Positions 18,559 to 27,881 are shown, numbered from the stretch's first letter. The stretch: DNA of 64,000 nucleotides from Caldilineaceae bacterium SB0661_bin_32 (GCA_009841235.1 VXMH01000014.1:81387-145386), one strand, 5' to 3'. Made by a program: numbers and translations. Notes: a model not told the origin generated them from the letters alone.

Positions 18559-18688
18559 CAGCGGTTGGAGAGGGGATCTGAATGCTACCCGCGTTTTGGC
18601 TAATTGTTCAGTTGCACTCACGCTCAATGTTCGATAGGTTTCGGAGGAGCAGAGAATCTGATCGGTGGTCCGAATACGGGTCTAAGTC

Positions 18689-20137
18689 TTATTGCTTCGT
18701 AACCGGGGCGATAGAAGACGTGTCGGATTCGGTGAGCGGCCGTGAAAAAGACATTTGGTTACTCTCGGTGCCTTGATAGCGAGACTTAGGAAGCTTTTCA
18801 ATCTTGCCCGCGTCCAGCATTCGTTTAAGCCACTGTGCGGTTTGCCCTCGATGCCCTTTAGTCGTTTTCAAGTAGGTGGCAATCTCTTCCAGTTTCAGGG
18901 GGCCAAGTTCATCCAATAACTGCAGTATTATCTCCTCTACGTGCGCGAAGAGCTGGTCTCCCCATGACTGTTCCTGTCTTGGTGCCAGCCGGGATTCTTC
19001 TTGGCTGACCGGTAGTGGTGTGGGCGGACCGTACGATTCGGGAGATGTAGCCGATTCCCCTATCGTCAACGTGTTCGGTTGTTCCGGCGATTTAATAGAT
19101 GCTTCTGTATAAGCAGAGTCAACGACTATCCCGGAACTGTCGATTGCCGGGGTAGTCTGCTGACTGAAAAGGGGAAGGTCAGGGTTCTTGTCGCGCTTCC
19201 TGATGTCATGTATAAATCTGCGCAAGTCCTCTATGTCGTCGAATTCCGGCCAACTGTGTGCCCCCAGCCTTCGCAACGCTGCCAGGCCGCGCGAATCAGG
19301 GCCTGATGTTCGCGTATAAACGGGAACCACTTTCAACTTCTGAATCTGTTCCACAGCGCCCTGCCACGTGCCACCCTTTTCCACGTCGGATTCAACCACC
19401 AAGGCGATATCGGACAAGGCATAAATCAGTTTGTTTCGGTCCATTGCCCGCCAGACTTCAAAGCGCACAGCGGGATCAAAGGGCGAACACAACAACAGCC
19501 TCCCTTGCAATAGGTCACTGCGGTTGCGCATCACGGCGGTTTCCAGATTATTGGCTATTACACCGATGACACGCCCCCCCGCAGCGGTCGCTCCTTGCAT
19601 CGCTGCCTGATCAATTCCTTTAGCGCCCCCTGAAACAATCGTGCAATCGGCGCTTGCTGCTATTTCGCCCACGTTGCGTGTATATTCGAGTAGATCGGCA
19701 TCCACATGGCGGGAGCCGACTACCGCTAGACCGCCCTTCTGCAACAGAGCGATGTCCCCACAAACATAAAGCAATGCAGGTGCTAGGTATTGTAATGTTT
19801 TCTTTAGGCGCTGGGGGTACATGTCGTCTGCACGGCTGATGACCTGAATAGAGCGCTGCTGCCAGTGTTCTAGTGCCAGTCCCAACTGCATTCCCCGTCC
19901 CAGCAACCGACTGAGACGTTCTTGGTCGAACTGATGTTTCTCCAACGTATTCAGAATGTCCGAAATTTTCTCCCTGTCTATCAGATCGGCGGGTTGACTG
20001 TCTATCTGTTGTAAGGTCTTAACCAAGTTAGTGTATTCGCGATGGGTAAGAAGAAGCTTCCGTTCGGTTGATCCGCCTGCTATAAGTGGCGAAACCAGCA
20101 TCAGGATGGCCTGCGTATTCGCAGAGAGGTTCGTCAT
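18689..20137 (-). CDS. DprA/Smf-like protein with C-terminal winged helix
   Basis: A 482-residue DprA-family protein. The Rossmann-like core spans about 100-330: GLAVVGSRHVDADLL near 136-150, SGGAKGIDQAAMQGATAAGG near 169-188, and KGGTWQGAVEQIQKLKVVPV further on. A Pro/Ser-rich linker then leads to a winged-helix-like domain (about 400-460; LLDELGPLKLEEIATYLKTT). An ATG at 20158 overlaps the helicase stop; the ATG at 20137 has AAGGG upstream and is preferred. Translation is probably coupled to the helicase-PRTase gene. DprA loads RecA on single-stranded DNA; DprA-like ShosA is the antitoxin of the ShosTA defence pair. Codon use and GC differ from neighbours. Confidence 0.85.
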   Translation of the reverse strand: MTNLSANTQAILMLVSPLIAGGSTERKLLLTHREYTNLVKTLQQIDSQPADLIDREKISDILNTLEKHQFDQERLSRLLGRGMQLGLALEHWQQRSIQVISRADDMYPQRLKKTLQYLAPALLYVCGDIALLQKGGLAVVGSRHVDADLLEYTRNVGEIAASADCTIVSGGAKGIDQAAMQGATAAGGRVIGVIANNLETAVMRNRSDLLQGRLLLCSPFDPAVRFEVWRAMDRNKLIYALSDIALVVESDVEKGGTWQGAVEQIQKLKVVPVYTRTSGPDSRGLAALRRLGAHSWPEFDDIEDLRRFIHDIRKRDKNPDLPLFSQQTTPAIDSSGIVVDSAYTEASIKSPEQPNTLTIGESATSPESYGPPTPLPVSQEESRLAPRQEQSWGDQLFAHVEEIILQLLDELGPLKLEEIATYLKTTKGHRGQTAQWLKRMLDAGKIEKLPKSRYQGTESNQMSFSRPLTESDTSSIAPVTKQ

Positions 20138-20144
20138 ATCGTAC

Positions 20145-22214
20145 TCAACCCTTTGCATCGGCTAAAGCCAGCGGCCACACCTCACCACTGCCTGCTTTGC
20201 GCAGTAGCGAAGCAGCCATTGTGAACGTCCAGCCTGAATCCACTATATCATCCACCAACAGCACTGGCCCGCGATGTATATTCTGAATATCGGTTTGCAT
20301 GGACCCGATTAGGTTTCGACACTGGTGCGCGGAATTGGCCATCTCCTTTTGCGGAGGATGATCCCGCACCTTGATTAGGGAAGAGCGGAACGGCAACTGC
20401 AATGCCAAGGCCAAACGACGGGCAAAATCCGGCACAAGATTGGGGCTCCTCCGCGAGGGAATACATGTGACCCATTGGGGAAATGGATGAGGCCCCCATT
20501 TACGGACAAGGTCGGCGCAGGCCTGAACCAAATCATCGGAGAATTGGCCGATTGTGTACTTCCCGTGGCTGACTTCAGTTCCCCAGCCTCCATCGTTCCA
20601 GTCGCACAGACTCTTGCCGGGACTAGCTTGCAGTTCCTGGGGGATACTTCCATTGTATTCAGGTGTACCCATTGCGGTAGGCCACCTCTTACGGGGGGAA
20701 ATCGTACCCATGTTGTTGCGTAAAAACCGTTCGGCTGCTTGTATCAACTGAGGATTTGTGCTCGCCGGGAGTTGAGGCAAACGGGATGATCCGACATCGC
20801 CCGGATCGCCATCTAAGGCTGTGATCAAAAACCTCATATGTCCACGGGGCAACGACACGTATTCTTGTATCTGTTCTTGTTCTTCTTTGCGCAAATCCGT
20901 CAGCCGTCTGATCCGCTCCCAAAACGAAACCGACAGTTGTGTAGGAGTTAACTGCCATTTGCTTCCTTGTTGCACAAGGGGTGCAGGTGACTCCAGTGCC
21001 AAGATTTTGGTAGCCTGCGTCAAGCGTGTAGGCTTGATATTGACCTCGTTCTGCAACTCGTAAGTGGAAAGCCCATCGGGCGCTCGTTCTAGAGCTTCTA
21101 TGATCTTCTCCACTTCCTTATGTGTGGGAAAACTGTTCCTTATAAAGTAATCAAGGATATCTGTTTCTTCTCTACCACTAAGCAGAATGCCGTAAGCGTC
21201 GTTGCCGTCGCGTCCGGCACGCCCCACTTGCTGGTAATAGGACACGACAGAACCGGGCGCCTGGTAGTGAACGACAAAGCCCAAGTCCGGTTTATCAAAC
21301 CCCATTCCTAATGCTACCGTCGCTATAAGGGCTTTTACGCGGTTTTTCAGAAGTAAGTTTTCTAAACGTTCACGTTCCTCATTTTCCATCTGTCCGGTGT
21401 AGACTTCCACGTCTAACGCGCGACGTTTTAACCATGTTGTCAAACGTTCGGCATCACGCACTGTCAAGACATAGACGATGCCGCTTCCTCTCATTCTAGG
21501 TAACCATTCTGCCAGCCAGGCCATGCGTTGGAATTGATCGGGTATCTTTATCGTCTGCAACGTGAGGCTGGAACGGTTTAAGTTTCCTTGCATTACATGC
21601 AAATTGGGACCCAGGATCGCCCGAAGATCGCTCATCACGCGTCGGTTAGCAGTGGCAGTGGTGGCCAACAGCCTTAGATTGGCCGGAAACAATTGCACAA
21701 GGCGCTCAATTCGCCGGTAATCAGGCCGAAAATCGTGCCCCCAGTCTGATATGCAATGCGCCTCGTCCACAACCAGGAACACGATGTCTTGTGCGACAAC
21801 GCCCAGTACTTGCTCGCGAAACTTCAGATTAGCCAAGCGTTCAGGGGATATCAGCAATATGTCCACTTCATCCTGATGGACCTTGCCAATGATGTCTTCC
21901 CAATCCTGCGTGTTGCTCGAATTTATGGTCTCCGCCCGCACCCCCATGCGACGGGCTGCTGCAATCTGGTTGCGCATCAGGGAAAGCAGAGGCGAAATCA
22001 ACAGTGCTGGCCCGGCGCCTTGTTCCCGCAGCAATTTCGCAGCGATGAAATACACGTTGCTCTTGCCCCAGCCTGTCTTTTGCACGACAAGCAGTGAGCC
22101 ATTACCTTCTACAACGTGTTGAATTGCCCTGTCTTGGTTTTCGTGGAAGTCTGCGTGAGGGAGACCAGTGCCTTCTCGTAGCAACTCCAGAGCACGATTC
22201 CGATCAAACTTCAT
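20145..22214 (-). CDS. RecQ-like helicase fused to ComF-type phosphoribosyltransferase
   Basis: A 689-residue fusion. The RecQ-type SF2 core (about 1-350) has Walker A KTGWGKS (46-52), DEAH followed by CISDWGHDFRPDY (150-165), and QQVGRAGRDG. A winged-helix-like segment follows. The RecQ zinc cysteines are absent, and no HRDC domain is present. The C-terminal 150 residues form a phosphoribosyltransferase domain with the PRPP motif VLLVDDIVDSGWT (651-663). The ATG at 22214 with AAGGA five bases upstream is preferred over 22250. It starts 19 bases after a PhyH gene and overlaps or abuts the DprA-like gene, so the pair is translationally coupled. Confidence 0.85.
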   Translation of the reverse strand: MKFDRNRALELLREGTGLPHADFHENQDRAIQHVVEGNGSLLVVQKTGWGKSNVYFIAAKLLREQGAGPALLISPLLSLMRNQIAAARRMGVRAETINSSNTQDWEDIIGKVHQDEVDILLISPERLANLKFREQVLGVVAQDIVFLVVDEAHCISDWGHDFRPDYRRIERLVQLFPANLRLLATTATANRRVMSDLRAILGPNLHVMQGNLNRSSLTLQTIKIPDQFQRMAWLAEWLPRMRGSGIVYVLTVRDAERLTTWLKRRALDVEVYTGQMENEERERLENLLLKNRVKALIATVALGMGFDKPDLGFVVHYQAPGSVVSYYQQVGRAGRDGNDAYGILLSGREETDILDYFIRNSFPTHKEVEKIIEALERAPDGLSTYELQNEVNIKPTRLTQATKILALESPAPLVQQGSKWQLTPTQLSVSFWERIRRLTDLRKEEQEQIQEYVSLPRGHMRFLITALDGDPGDVGSSRLPQLPASTNPQLIQAAERFLRNNMGTISPRKRWPTAMGTPEYNGSIPQELQASPGKSLCDWNDGGWGTEVSHGKYTIGQFSDDLVQACADLVRKWGPHPFPQWVTCIPSRRSPNLVPDFARRLALALQLPFRSSLIKVRDHPPQKEMANSAHQCRNLIGSMQTDIQNIHRGPVLLVDDIVDSGWTFTMAASLLRKAGSGEVWPLALADAKG

Positions 22215-22233
22215 CCAATTCCTTTCCCTAAGT

Positions 22234-23028
22234 TCACACCCGCCCCGCAAACGAACGCCCGCGGACCTGCTTAAACGGCGGCATCTTCGGCGCGTCCGTT
22301 ACCGACTCGTCCCGCCGCGACGACGCCCGCATGTAGTGGACCGCATAACCGCGCCGCCGTTTCCCCGACAGGTTGGCGTTGCTCTGGTGCAGTACCAGGC
22401 TGTGATGAAAACTGATGCTGCCCGCATTCAGAGGCGCGGGCACGATCGGCCACTGCTCGCTCCCCAGATCTTCCACGAACCAGGATAGCTGTTCCCCTCG
22501 TATCATCCCCCAGCGGTGCGTACCGGGGGCGAAGTTCAGGCAGCCGTTATCAACCGCAGCCTGATCGATCGCCGTCCACGCCGAGACCAGGTCCATCGGG
22601 AAAATGTCCCGCCACGACGCCGAGTCCTGGTGCCACGGCTGTTCCGTCCCAGTGACCGGCGCCTTCATGAACAGCTGGTCTCCATACATCTTGATGTCAT
22701 CGCAGCCCAACAGATCGGCGATGATGTCGACGATCCCAGGATGGCTGGCATGGCCCCACATGACCTCATCATAAACGGCCAGATTGTACAGTTTGCGCAC
22801 CGACAGCACCTGGTCCGCAACTTCACGTTCGCCTTCCCGGAACACCTTCTCCAGCTGAATGCTCGTCTCCGGGATATGTTCGACCTTGCCGGCGGCGATA
22901 AGATCGGTGTGCGCCGCCAGAGCCGACACCTCCTCCGCCGAGAGAACGTCCTCTACGGTCAGAAAGCCGTTGAGCCTGAACTGCCTGACCTGCTCCTCAG
23001 ACAGTACGCGCAGGCGCGGGGTTGCCAT
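22234..23028 (-). CDS. Phytanoyl-CoA dioxygenase (PhyH) family protein
   Basis: A 264-residue Fe(II)/2-oxoglutarate-dependent oxygenase. Metal ligands are visible as HxD in PWHQDSASWRDIFP and a distal His in HHSLVLHQSNAN, followed by the 2-oxoglutarate Arg in KRRRGYAVHYM. AAAGGA precedes the ATG. It follows the aldo/keto reductase by 83 bases on the same strand. The substrate is unknown; PhyH proteins hydroxylate many small molecules. It marks the right border of the lower-GC insert. Confidence 0.88.
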   Translation of the reverse strand: MATPRLRVLSEEQVRQFRLNGFLTVEDVLSAEEVSALAAHTDLIAAGKVEHIPETSIQLEKVFREGEREVADQVLSVRKLYNLAVYDEVMWGHASHPGIVDIIADLLGCDDIKMYGDQLFMKAPVTGTEQPWHQDSASWRDIFPMDLVSAWTAIDQAAVDNGCLNFAPGTHRWGMIRGEQLSWFVEDLGSEQWPIVPAPLNAGSISFHHSLVLHQSNANLSGKRRRGYAVHYMRASSRRDESVTDAPKMPPFKQVRGRSFAGRV

Positions 23029-23111
23029 ACAAATCGGTCCTTTCTCTGAAACACCGGAATCGGCGAAGAAATCAACTCCGTGTTGACGTCACCAGCCCGG
23101 CCCCTTTGCGA

Positions 23112-24095
23112 TCACTCATCCTCCACCCAGGCCGCTGGCGCCGTATCCACACCGTGTTTGGCGAACACCGCATCGATCTCGTCCAGCGTCTCCTGGTCAA
23201 GTGACCAGTCCAGACCGGCTACGTTTTCCTCGACCTCCTCCGGGCGACGGAACCCGATCAGCGCCACACTGACCACCGGATTCGACAGCGCCCAGCGCAG
23301 CGCAAGTTGGGGCATGGTCTTGTCGTGCCGGGCAGCGATCGGCTTGAGGTCGTCAGCGGCAGCGACATTTCTGGCAAAGACCTCCTCCGTAAACAGAGGA
23401 ATGTTGAAGGCCGTGCCATTGGAGCGCCAGTCACTTTCGTCAAACGTCGTATCGGGCGTAAACGTCCCCGTCAGCAGTCCATGCGCCAGCGATCCGTACG
23501 TCATCAGACCGATTTCATGCTTTGCAATCGTTGGGAAGATCTCGCGCTCCAGGCGGCGGTCGAACATATGGTAGCCGTACTGGGCGATGTCCACCCGCCG
23601 CGTCTCCATGCAGGTCTCGATCTGCTGTGGGCGAAAGTTGGAGACACCCACAAAGCGGGCCTTCCCCGCCTGCACGATCTCCTCCAGAACGCCCATTGGC
23701 TCATCCAGCGGCACATCCCTGTCCGGCCAGTGGACCAGGTAGACATCCACATAGTCGGTTCCGAGCGCCTTGAGGCTGCGGTCGATAGACGCCAGGGCCG
23801 TCTCGCGGCGGCTGTCGCGGCGCCAGTTGCCTTCGTCCTGGTAGATTCCCCACTTGGTCACGACGATAGCCTCATCGCGCCGCGTCCCCAGCGCCCTGCC
23901 CAGGATCTCTTCGGACTGGCCAAAGCCGTACCCTTCGGCCGTGTCAAAGAGATTGATCCCAAGATCGAGTGCTCGATGCACCGCCTTGACAACGTCGCTT
24001 TCGTCAAAGTGTCCGTACCCGCCGCCGATCTCCCAGCAGCCGAAGCCGATTGCGGATACGTCCAGTCCCGTACGTCCAAATGCGCGATATTCCAT
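23112..24095 (-). CDS. Aldo/keto reductase
   Basis: A 327-residue TIM-barrel NADPH oxidoreductase. The catalytic tetrad is visible: Asp and Tyr in NLFDTAEGYGFGQSEE, Lys in AIVVTKWG and His in VYLVHWPDRD. It belongs to the YajO/IolS-like branch by its N-terminus (MEYRAFGRTGLDVSAIGFG). GGAGG lies seven bases upstream of the ATG, and a strong promoter lies at 24149-24177. Likely reduces an aldehyde or keto sugar. Confidence 0.9.
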   Translation of the reverse strand: MEYRAFGRTGLDVSAIGFGCWEIGGGYGHFDESDVVKAVHRALDLGINLFDTAEGYGFGQSEEILGRALGTRRDEAIVVTKWGIYQDEGNWRRDSRRETALASIDRSLKALGTDYVDVYLVHWPDRDVPLDEPMGVLEEIVQAGKARFVGVSNFRPQQIETCMETRRVDIAQYGYHMFDRRLEREIFPTIAKHEIGLMTYGSLAHGLLTGTFTPDTTFDESDWRSNGTAFNIPLFTEEVFARNVAAADDLKPIAARHDKTMPQLALRWALSNPVVSVALIGFRRPEEVEENVAGLDWSLDQETLDEIDAVFAKHGVDTAPAAWVEDE

Positions 24096-24148
24096 CTCTT
24101 GGCCTCCATGCAGTGGCTGGTAGCTTTGTGAACCTTTTGGATTTAGAC

Positions 24149-24177
24149 AGTGTACAACGCCACCTGAGGCGGGTCAA
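24149..24177 (-). promoter_or_regulatory. Sigma-70-type promoter of the aldo/keto reductase operon
   Basis: On the minus strand TTGACC (24172-24177) and TACACT (24149-24154) are spaced by 17 bases. It would drive the reductase, PhyH and possibly the RecQ-PRTase/DprA genes. Confidence 0.7.
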
Positions 24178-24210
24178 TGGGCAGGAAATGGAAATAAGAG
24201 GAAGGACCGC

Positions 24211-25386
24211 CTATGTATTGTACATCTCCAGATGCCGCGCGGCGATCACTTCCCAACTGAACTGGCGGGCCGCCTTCCGGGCATTGGTGCGCAGGTTCTC
24301 CGCCAAGCGCGGGTCCTCGGCGATGCGCCGCACCGCCGCCGCGGTCGCAGCCGGATCTCTGGGCGGAACCAGCAGCAGATCGGAGTCCGCCCTCAGTTCA
24401 GGCGTCGAGTCTTGCGGATGCGTAGTCACGATCGCGCAACCGTTGGCCAGCGCCGCGGTCAGCGTGCTGCGCCGCATACTCATGCCGTCCTCATACGGCA
24501 TCACCAGCACGTCGATCGCGTTTAAGTCGGCAGCGACCTCAGCATCCGATTGGTGGCCGGTCCACTGCACGCGGCTGTCCAACCCACGATCAGAGACAGC
24601 AGCCTCGACCCGCTGCAGATACCTGAAGTTCGTTTCGTCGCTGGCCCCTACCCGTTCGCCGATCATCAGCAGATGCGCGTCCTGCCCGTCACCGGCCAGT
24701 GCCGCCAGTGTCTCGATCAGCGTCAGCCCGCCTTTGCTGGCGTTGAGAAAGCCGAAGTAGCCGAGCACCAGTTTCTCGCTGCCGTAACCGCGCGCCGCCC
24801 GCCGCCGCGTCCGCTCTTCCGTCGAAAATTTCCGGCTCTTGATGTCATTGCCGATCGGAATGCGGTGAAGCTGGCCCCGCTGCAACTGCCCTTGCACCGA
24901 TTCCCAGTCACTCTGATTCGTAACCACAACCGCATCCGCGGCCCGCAGCGGCAGGCGCGTGACCCAGTTGCGCAGACGCGCGCCTGCTTTGGGAAAGAGA
25001 TAGGGAACCCGCAGATCGTGATATGTCCAGGCAGCGCGCAGCCCCTGTCGCCGCAGGAAATACGGCAAAGCGTTGATGGCCGGATGCATTCCATAGGCGG
25101 CCGTCTGGAACTGAATGTGAACCCAATCGGCGCCGGCCGCGCGGGCGCAGGCAGGGATATCGCTCAGGATACGCCAGCCCCAGCTGCGGCGCCCCGGAAG
25201 TAACCGAACCGCATCCGTCTCCGCGGCCGCCTTCACCTGTTCGTCGGTCAGGACGGCAATCTGCGCGCCCTGCGCCTGCAGAGCCGACGCCAGCTCGGCC
25301 GTGAATCTGCCGACTCCGCCCACCATCGGCGGATACTCGCCCGTGACGAACAACACCTTTGGCTGCCCTGCCGACACGCTGCTCAA
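24211..25386 (-). CDS. Glycosyltransferase family 4 protein
   Basis: A 391-residue GT-B glycosyltransferase. The N-terminal acceptor loop is GEYPPMVGGVGRFTAELA, and the donor-domain region holds VLGYFGFLNASKGGL and VLVMPYEDGMSMRRSTL in place of the usual EPFGxxxxEA, a weak variant of the E-x7-E motif. The start is uncertain: TTG at 25386 or GTG at 25377. It is 26 bases downstream of a membrane-protein gene on the same strand. The sugar and acceptor are not identifiable. Confidence 0.82.
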   Translation of the reverse strand: MSSVSAGQPKVLFVTGEYPPMVGGVGRFTAELASALQAQGAQIAVLTDEQVKAAAETDAVRLLPGRRSWGWRILSDIPACARAAGADWVHIQFQTAAYGMHPAINALPYFLRRQGLRAAWTYHDLRVPYLFPKAGARLRNWVTRLPLRAADAVVVTNQSDWESVQGQLQRGQLHRIPIGNDIKSRKFSTEERTRRRAARGYGSEKLVLGYFGFLNASKGGLTLIETLAALAGDGQDAHLLMIGERVGASDETNFRYLQRVEAAVSDRGLDSRVQWTGHQSDAEVAADLNAIDVLVMPYEDGMSMRRSTLTAALANGCAIVTTHPQDSTPELRADSDLLLVPPRDPAATAAAVRRIAEDPRLAENLRTNARKAARQFSWEVIAARHLEMYNT

Positions 25387-25412
25387 GCCCCCATCGCTAT
25401 ACGGCCATCACG

Positions 25413-25877
25413 TTAATCGGGCATCCGCTCCTGCAAAGCGGCCAGCAGTTCCTCCTGGCGCGCCACCGCCGGCAAAAACTGCGTGCGGGGTACCTCCGTT
25501 TCGACGATTCCCTTAGCGGAAACGGGCCAGTAGACAAGGCTCACGCCGGGCGTGAAGCGTCCGGCCTCTTCACAGATGATCATCTGGCGGTACTGAATCT
25601 GCGTGGTCGCCTGCAGCGGCGCGCGCACCGTCACGCCGTCGGCGGTCAACTCCAGCCGCATCAGCGCCCAGCGCAAATGGATGAGCGTGAACCCGGTCGC
25701 CCCCAGCAGAAAGAAGAGGGCGGACAGGCTGAATCCGTTCAGGATCTCCCACAGGAAAAGTAGCGCTACTGCAACGCCGCCCGCGGCGAACAGGCGGTAT
25801 GTCGTTCGAGGAAAGTAGACAGGGGCGTCAGTCATCAGACTGATAGCGGGCGGCTTATGGATTCCGCCAGCCGTCAT
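25413..25877 (-). CDS. Two-TM membrane protein, PH-like domain possible
   Basis: A 154-residue protein with two adjacent hydrophobic helices (about 31-50 and 52-68; LFAAGGVAVALLFLWEIL, SALFFLLGATGFTLI) followed by a soluble beta-rich region (LELTADGVTVRAPLQATTQI). This layout resembles bacterial PH-domain membrane proteins, but the match is only structural. The ATG overlaps the upstream stop codon (ATGA), implying translational coupling. Function unknown. Confidence 0.65.
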   Translation of the reverse strand: MTAGGIHKPPAISLMTDAPVYFPRTTYRLFAAGGVAVALLFLWEILNGFSLSALFFLLGATGFTLIHLRWALMRLELTADGVTVRAPLQATTQIQYRQMIICEEAGRFTPGVSLVYWPVSAKGIVETEVPRTQFLPAVARQEELLAALQERMPD

Positions 25878-26197
25878 TCACTGCGGTCTGGTTGCCGCGC
25901 ACGGCTGCTGACGAACAGCATCGCGAATGCGACCACCGAGAGAACGCCGGCGCCGTAGACGATCATGCGGATCACCGGGCTCTCCCACAATGTCGGCGCA
26001 AAGCCGGCAAAGCCCCCCAGAATTCCGGCCAGAGGCACTGTCGCGATCAGGACGAAATGGAGCATCATGTAAGCGGGGGAAGGGCGCGGGAGGTCTTCCC
26101 GCCCGAGAAACTTCATCATCATGTAGATCGCGCCCAGCGGATAGAGTACGCCCACCAGCAGCAGAACGGCCGATCCAACTTGGTACAGAGTGTCCAT
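25874..26197 (-). CDS. Small three-TM membrane protein, function unknown
   Basis: A 107-residue hydrophobic protein with three predicted helices (about 8-28, 46-68, 77-95). It lies 18 bases downstream of a BMP-type ABC ATPase gene, where permeases would be expected, but it is far too small for a BMP permease (about 300-350 residues). It may be an unrelated membrane protein co-transcribed with the ATPase and coupled to the following gene. Confidence 0.65.
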   Translation of the reverse strand: MDTLYQVGSAVLLLVGVLYPLGAIYMMMKFLGREDLPRPSPAYMMLHFVLIATVPLAGILGGFAGFAPTLWESPVIRMIVYGAGVLSVVAFAMLFVSSRARQPDRSE

Positions 26198-26215
26198 GCC
26201 TATTGCATCTGTCGG

Positions 26216-27763
26216 TCAAGCCGTCTGTTCGCCGGCCATCATCAGCCCGATCTCCTCGCGCGTGGCCGCGCCGATATCGACGACGCCCATCACCCTTCCG
26301 CCATTCAGGACAGCAACGCGGTCAGCCAGGCTGAATAACTCGTCCAGATCTTCGCTGATCAGCAGTACCGCCACTCCGGCCGCCTGCTGCTCCAGCAGCC
26401 GCTGACGCACCGCCTCGGTCGCGCCCACGTCCAGCCCCTGCGTCGGATGGGCCGCGATGAGCAGCTCCGGGTCCGTCGTCAGTTCGCGGGCCAGAATCAG
26501 CTTCTGCAGATTGCCGCCGGAGAGCGCGCCTGCATTGGTGGAGATGCCGGGCGTGTCCACGTTGAACTCGTCCACCAGATCCGCGCTCATCCTGTCCAGG
26601 CCGTCGCGGTCCAGGAACGGTCCCGGCCTGTCCCGGTAGTGTTTGAGCGCGATGTTGTCGGCCACATTCATCGAGCCGACCGAGCCCACGTGGATGCGGC
26701 TTTCCGGCACGTGGGCGATGCCGGCGTCGATGATGGCGCGCGGCGTCTTGTTGGTGAGGTCCTGCCCCAGCAGCAGAAAGCGGCCGCTGGTGGCCCGCCG
26801 CAGACCTGTCAACAGCTCGGCCAGCTCCTTCTGCCCGTTGCCGGCAACGCCGGCAATGCCAAGTATCTCCCCCCTTCGGATCCGCAATGAAACATCCCGC
26901 AGGGCCGGCAAGCGCTTATCGTTGAGGCAGCAGATCTCTTCGACCTCCAGACAGGTTTCACCGAACTCCTGCTCCTCCTTGTCAATGCGAAAGATGACCG
27001 ACCGCCCCACCATCAGCTCGGCCAGATGCGCGGCGCTGGTTGCGCCGGTCACGTCCTCGCTGGCGACCACCCGCCCCTGGCGCAGCACAGTCACACGGTC
27101 GGCAAAACGGGTCACCTCATCCAGCTTATGGCTGATGAAGATGATCGTCTTGCCCTCCTGCACCATGCGCTGCATCGTCTGGCCCAGCGCGTCGGCCTCC
27201 TGCGGGGTCAAAACGGCTGTTGGTTCATCAAGGATCAAAATGTCCGCCCCGCGGTACAGCGCCTTCAGGATCTCGATCCGCTGCTGCTCGCCGACGCTCA
27301 ACTGCCAGACGAACGCTTCCGGGTCCACGTGCAGATCATACTGCTCGCCCACCTCGGCAATCCGCCGCTGCACCCGCTGCATATCCAGCCGCAGCGGTTT
27401 GAAGCGTCCCTGCTCGCTAGGCGCGCAGTAGGGATCGTCCAGCCCCAGGATTATGTTTTCTGCGACCGTCTGGTTCATCACCAACTTGAAATGCTGGTGG
27501 ACCATGGCGATGCCCAGGTCGAAGGCGGTCTTGGGCGAGTCGATATGCACAGGACGACCGTGCACCAGCACATGCCCCTCTTCGGGCAGATACAACCCCG
27601 CGAGGATATTCATCAGCGTTGACTTTCCGGCGCCGTTTTCCCCCAACAGAGCATGAATCTCACCCTGATCGACTGTCAGGTCGACGCTGTCGTTTGCCAG
27701 GACGCCGGGAAACCGTTTGGTGATTTCCAGCATTTCCACAGCGAGAGGAGCAGAGGTGGTCAT
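26216..27763 (-). CDS. BMP/nucleoside-type ABC transporter ATP-binding protein (two NBDs)
   Basis: A 515-residue fused double ATPase of the RbsA/YufO type. NBD1 has LLGENGAGKSTLMNIL, LSVGEQQRIEIL and ILILDEPTAVL. NBD2 has a degenerate Walker A (GVAGNGQKELAELLTG), LSGGNLQKLILARELT and a B region LLIAAHPTQGLD, so only the first site looks fully active, as is usual for this family. The ATG at 27763 was chosen; a more distal ATG at 27814 has no clearer ribosome site. It follows two BMP lipoprotein genes, but its two permease genes are absent from the window. Confidence 0.88.
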   Translation of the reverse strand: MTTSAPLAVEMLEITKRFPGVLANDSVDLTVDQGEIHALLGENGAGKSTLMNILAGLYLPEEGHVLVHGRPVHIDSPKTAFDLGIAMVHQHFKLVMNQTVAENIILGLDDPYCAPSEQGRFKPLRLDMQRVQRRIAEVGEQYDLHVDPEAFVWQLSVGEQQRIEILKALYRGADILILDEPTAVLTPQEADALGQTMQRMVQEGKTIIFISHKLDEVTRFADRVTVLRQGRVVASEDVTGATSAAHLAELMVGRSVIFRIDKEEQEFGETCLEVEEICCLNDKRLPALRDVSLRIRRGEILGIAGVAGNGQKELAELLTGLRRATSGRFLLLGQDLTNKTPRAIIDAGIAHVPESRIHVGSVGSMNVADNIALKHYRDRPGPFLDRDGLDRMSADLVDEFNVDTPGISTNAGALSGGNLQKLILARELTTDPELLIAAHPTQGLDVGATEAVRQRLLEQQAAGVAVLLISEDLDELFSLADRVAVLNGGRVMGVVDIGAATREEIGLMMAGEQTA

Positions 27764-27881
27764 GAGATATGGAAGTGTGGATGTATTCCGACGGGCAGAT
27801 TGCAATGCAGGCATAGAATGAGGTTACTTCACCGTCCCATCCTATGCCTCGCCGGCCTCGATCTGTAAGGTGTTCACTTCC

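Noticed and set aside
18543..18620. Complete tRNA gene
   Set aside because: Only the D-arm-like word is present; no anticodon stem or T arm follows.
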